A stretch of 7,096 nucleotides of DNA from Omnitrophica bacterium RIFCSPLOWO2_01_FULL_45_10 (GTDB taxonomy: Bacteria; Omnitrophota; Gorgyraeia; 2-01-FULL-45-10). The number at the start of each line of letters is the position of its first letter. Positions within the stretch are counted from its first letter, which is position 1. The DNA lies in the NCBI GenBank assembly GCA_001804165.1, contig MHFL01000051.1, forward strand, positions 9,757 through 16,852, in the 5' to 3' direction. A program made the position numbers and the translations under genes. Of this stretch, positions 4,591 to 7,096 are shown piece by piece. The notes beneath the pieces are model-generated. The model did no database searches and was not told the DNA's origin. It worked only from the letters and a program-made list of their open reading frames with translations.

Positions 4591-6033
4591 ATTGTGACGA
4601 GAAGGCCCTTTAGCCCATAAGCTGAAGGGCTTTCTTATTGTGGCATTTAGGGTTACGTCATTTACGGTAGGGTTCTGAAGTATAATCTTGATAAGTTGCC
4701 TTTTAATGTCAGGTTCAGAACGTTTGAATATGGCCGGGGCCTTATTAGCGAGGTTAAGCAGGTAAATTGCCGTCGTGTAATAATTAGAATCGGTTTCTTG
4801 AAGGTTTTTTAATTTAGTATTTATATTCGATTGTTCTGATCTATACTCTATTAACTTTTTGTTATAGAAACTCTCAGTAATGCTACCGTCAAGTTTATCC
4901 TCATACATCTTTTCAATGCGTTTCTGTAATACGTCATATTGACCCTTTAGCTCAGTAGAAACATCATTATAATAGTCAACCTTGCCTTGATGTGATTTTT
5001 TCAATATATTGCTTATCGATTTAACGATCTTATCGGGAATGTGTATTTTATCAATATAGTCGGAAAATTGTTTTGTGATCTCTTCTTCCCGGAGCCACTT
5101 TGTATCGCATTTGGCGTGATATTCAGTGCAATGATAGTAAATATATTTGCCTTTCTTTCTCTCAGGCGTATAGGCGCAACCGCATTTTTCACAACGAATC
5201 AGGCCCCTGTATAGATAGGGCAGTCCGGCGTATTTGAATGGCTTTTTGTGAAATCCTGCCTTAATAGCCTGCACCTTATCAAATAAGTCCTTAGAGATAA
5301 TGGTTTGGTATCTATGAGGGTAAAGCATGCCTTTATGACGGTTTAAACCGCAATAAAAGGGCTCTTTAAGGATGAAGTCAATCCTTCCCTTAGGTAACGC
5401 AAGATTAAAGTCCTCTTTGACCTTTTGGCTTACTTGATCCATTGAGAAGGCTTCGGTAGCATACCATTCAAAAATACGCTGTATTACCTTTGATTTAAAG
5501 GGATGAGGCTCGATCCAGCATTTGTCGTCTTCTGTTCGAGTATTGACATATCCGATAGGAGCCTTGCCGGGCCGTTCGCCATTTTTTAGCTTATGCTCAA
5601 TACTTCGCTTGACGTTATCGCTTATCTGTAGAACGTAGCTCTTAGCCATGAATACGGCCAAATCCCAGCGTTGTATCTCTGAGCTGTTAGAATCTTGATG
5701 GATAATAAGGTTTTCCCGGATAAAGTGAATTTCGAGTTTACCTTGTTTTCTGAAAGTATCTAAAAGGACGGATTCCTTAAAGCTTCTCTGTAGCCTGTCA
5801 ACAGTTTCAACGATCAGGGCTATCCTTTCAGTTGTTTGCTTGATTTCGTCTATTACAAGCTCAAATTTAGTGCGTTGGTCTTTAATAGATGATTCGTCAA
5901 ATTGATGTTCGCTTTTAATTTCAAAGCCTTTTCGTCGGACGTATTCCCGGGCCCTTTCCAATTGGGCCGGGATAGAATGGCCTTCTGTCATTTGGTCTTC
6001 TGTAGATACTCTGGCTAAAATTATGGCTTTCAT
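4561..6033 (-). CDS. Large serine recombinase / integrase
   Basis: The 490-residue protein is a site-specific serine recombinase that would integrate and excise the element. The resolvase catalytic domain (about 1-150) has Arg8 and the nucleophile Ser10 in ARVSTEDQ, and the VDRLQR motif (Asp79, Arg80, Arg83). A 'recombinase' DNA-binding domain follows from GKAPIGY (156-162) to about 260. A zinc ribbon (281-309) has Cys281, Cys284, Cys302 and Cys309. A charged coiled coil spans about 355-415. The C-terminus ends in WLPREDSNL, encoded by the complement of the tRNA-Asn 3' end, so the tail changes with the integration site. The start ATG overlaps the stop of the upstream gene as ATGA and has no clear Shine-Dalgarno, which suggests translational coupling. 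All catalytic residues are present and there is no sign of decay. Confidence 0.93.
   Translation of the reverse strand: MKAIILARVSTEDQMTEGHSIPAQLERAREYVRRKGFEIKSEHQFDESSIKDQRTKFELVIDEIKQTTERIALIVETVDRLQRSFKESVLLDTFRKQGKLEIHFIRENLIIHQDSNSSEIQRWDLAVFMAKSYVLQISDNVKRSIEHKLKNGERPGKAPIGYVNTRTEDDKCWIEPHPFKSKVIQRIFEWYATEAFSMDQVSQKVKEDFNLALPKGRIDFILKEPFYCGLNRHKGMLYPHRYQTIISKDLFDKVQAIKAGFHKKPFKYAGLPYLYRGLIRCEKCGCAYTPERKKGKYIYYHCTEYHAKCDTKWLREEEITKQFSDYIDKIHIPDKIVKSISNILKKSHQGKVDYYNDVSTELKGQYDVLQKRIEKMYEDKLDGSITESFYNKKLIEYRSEQSNINTKLKNLQETDSNYYTTAIYLLNLANKAPAIFKRSEPDIKRQLIKIILQNPTVNDVTLNATIRKPFSLWAKGPSRHNWLPREDSNL
4602..4637 (+). terminator. Intrinsic terminator of the tRNA-Asn transcript, inside the recombinase 3' coding end
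   Basis: The stem AAGGCCCTTTAGC (4602-4614)/GCTGAAGGGCTTT (4621-4633) has 13 pairs including two G-U, with the six-base loop CCATAA, followed by TTTCTT. It starts 12 bases after the tRNA CCA and reads in the tRNA direction. It lies within the integrated side, in codons of the recombinase C-terminus, so the element appears to supply a terminator for the tRNA it has invaded. Confidence 0.75.
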
Positions 6034-7096
6034 AATAATTTTTCTACTGGTTGCCAGTTTTTATCTTGGCTAATTTTGCCTTCTTTATATTGGTATTTTT
6101 CAGAGCCGTTATAATTCCAAACACCATTTTCAAAAACCACTATACCTGAAACATAGTTCTTGCCCAATTCTTTTAGTCTTAACACCAATGCTTTGGCTTT
6201 GTCAGCCGTTTTCGGGTCTGTCGCAGTTTGGTCTTTTTTGGTATCAAAGATGATAACCTTACCGCTTTTTAAACGTATGATGAAGTCGGGATAAAATAGG
6301 GCTTCTTTGCCGTCAATGCTATTAAAATATTTGACAGCAAAATACTCTTTTCCTTGATTGCCGTTTTTAAACCACCAGTCAATTTTCTTGCCCTTGCTTT
6401 CAAGATATTTGATGAATGACAATTCATTTTCTTTGCCTTTATAAGCTTTTAATACGAAGCATTTATCCAGAGCGCAAAGTTTTTGTGGCACTTCTTCGTA
6501 GTCTTCCGTAAAATCATACCTTTCAAGAATTTCAAAAGCCGGAGCTTCCTGCTCTTCTTGTTTTTCCTTTCTATATTTTAAGATAGCTTTTGCAGTTGGT
6601 TTAAAATCAATCAAAGCTTTGGTTATTGCTGGCCTGAATTTACTGCTTGCACCTTTCTGTATATCTTTAACAAAAACTCTATAGTAATAATCGCTTTCCT
6701 TACTCAATACAGAATGAAACCAAACCCGAATTGCTGATTTAAATACACCCCACGCACGGGCAACATTTGTATATTTTGCTTTTTCATCGGTTTGCTCTTT
6801 TAAGAGCATAAGACAAAAATAATTAAAAGTTCTTTCTACGTCATTGGTTGACATTTCCAGTTCAACATCAACACCTCTTTTTTTAAACTCATAAGCCATT
6901 TGATCTAAATCTTCAAATTTGGCGTTGGCAATAATGCTGTTGGTTAGTCTGCGGCTTAAATCAATACCTGCTTTTTTTAGTTTTGCCTCAGCTTTGCCCA
7001 TTGCTTGTAAGTCTAATTTGGTAATGCCAAAATAGGCGTTCATTGAGTTCATAAAACTCTCTTGAAATTTAGATGAGGCCGGAATATCACCGTAGT
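6030..7096 (-). CDS. C-terminal part of a type III restriction (Res)-like helicase-nuclease (5' end outside window)
   Basis: The frame is open to the right edge. Upstream of the first in-window ATG at 7052 it reads YGDIPASSKFQESF without a stop, and this joins smoothly to MNSMNAYFGI, so that ATG is probably internal and the gene is 5'-partial. At least 354 residues are visible. Numbered from Met at 7052, the region 208-310 resembles the C-terminal nuclease domain of type III restriction R subunits and related DEAD/DEAH proteins: E210, KIDWWFKNG (223-231), then FYPDFIIRLKSGKVIIFDTK, with Asp256, Asp270 and Lys272 forming a PD-(D/E)XK active site, then GIVVFENGVW (303-312). The helicase motifs would lie outside the window. 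The likely role is DNA cleavage in restriction or phage defence. Its stop overlaps the recombinase start as ATGA. A stand-alone nuclease of unknown function is possible but less likely. Confidence 0.75.
   Translation of the reverse strand, partial: YGDIPASSKFQESFMNSMNAYFGITKLDLQAMGKAEAKLKKAGIDLSRRLTNSIIANAKFEDLDQMAYEFKKRGVDVELEMSTNDVERTFNYFCLMLLKEQTDEKAKYTNVARAWGVFKSAIRVWFHSVLSKESDYYYRVFVKDIQKGASSKFRPAITKALIDFKPTAKAILKYRKEKQEEQEAPAFEILERYDFTEDYEEVPQKLCALDKCFVLKAYKGKENELSFIKYLESKGKKIDWWFKNGNQGKEYFAVKYFNSIDGKEALFYPDFIIRLKSGKVIIFDTKKDQTATDPKTADKAKALVLRLKELGKNYVSGIVVFENGVWNYNGSEKYQYKEGKISQDKNWQPVEKLL

Larger units (their letters stand above)
4561..7096. mobile_element. Integrated element at tRNA-Asn, left end (continues beyond the window)
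   Basis: The region starts at the tRNA 3' end, contains a large serine recombinase reading toward the tRNA, and continues as an overlapping gene for a restriction-type nuclease. Its composition is visibly more AT-rich than that of the metabolic genes at 450-4113. Integrase beside tRNA plus restriction cargo is the classic arrangement of an integrative element or genomic island. The far boundary, and whether the element can still move, are unknown. Confidence 0.65.

Noticed and set aside
1..7096. CRISPR array or tandem repeat arrays
   Set aside because: No regularly spaced direct repeats were seen; the only clear repeats are the two palindromic elements listed.

Overview
The window looks like a bacterial chromosome segment carrying the left end of an integrated mobile element. 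The host part (about 1-4590) has moderate GC content, a lipoprotein, GTP-dependent PEP carboxykinase, an LsrF-type aldolase, a CCA-encoding tRNA, and a short dispersed repeat of the 'CGTCATTGCGAGG...GACGAAGCAATCTC' kind. That mix fits an uncultivated anaerobic lineage such as Candidatus Omnitrophota or a relative. The taxonomic guess is inference only.

Layout. At 1-367 (minus) is the N-terminal part of a lipoprotein with a peptidoglycan-binding domain; it runs off the left edge. From 4113 down to 450 (minus) are three co-directional metabolic genes: a zinc-dependent, NAD-type alcohol/polyol dehydrogenase, pckG, and an LsrF-like DhnA-class aldolase/thiolase. pckG and the aldolase are 11 bp apart, with a perfect GGAGG ribosome site between them. 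A 15-bp perfect inverted repeat separates the dehydrogenase from pckG. Divergent promoters lie in 4114-4252.

At 4253-4590 (plus) is a tRNA-Asn(GUU) gene whose anticodon is split by a 262-nt group I intron, 4288-4549. The intron shows P1 with the U-G splice-site pair, P10, P2, P3, P4, P6, P7, P8 and P9, GNRA loops on P2 and P9, and a terminal G. It resembles the IC3 introns of Azoarcus and cyanobacterial tRNAs. Its P8 loop has been enlarged by a palindromic repeat.

At 4561-7096 (minus) is an AT-richer stretch: a large serine recombinase gene whose last codons are the complement of the tRNA 3' end, preceded with a 4-base ATGA overlap by a gene that runs off the right edge. That second gene encodes the C-terminal PD-(D/E)XK nuclease part of a type III restriction (Res)/helicase-like protein. 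I read this as an integrative element inserted at the 3' end of the same tRNA-Asn gene, with restriction or defence cargo. One tRNA gene thus hosts two unrelated genetic elements: a self-splicing intron in the anticodon and an integrated element at its 3' end. This is the most interesting feature of the window.
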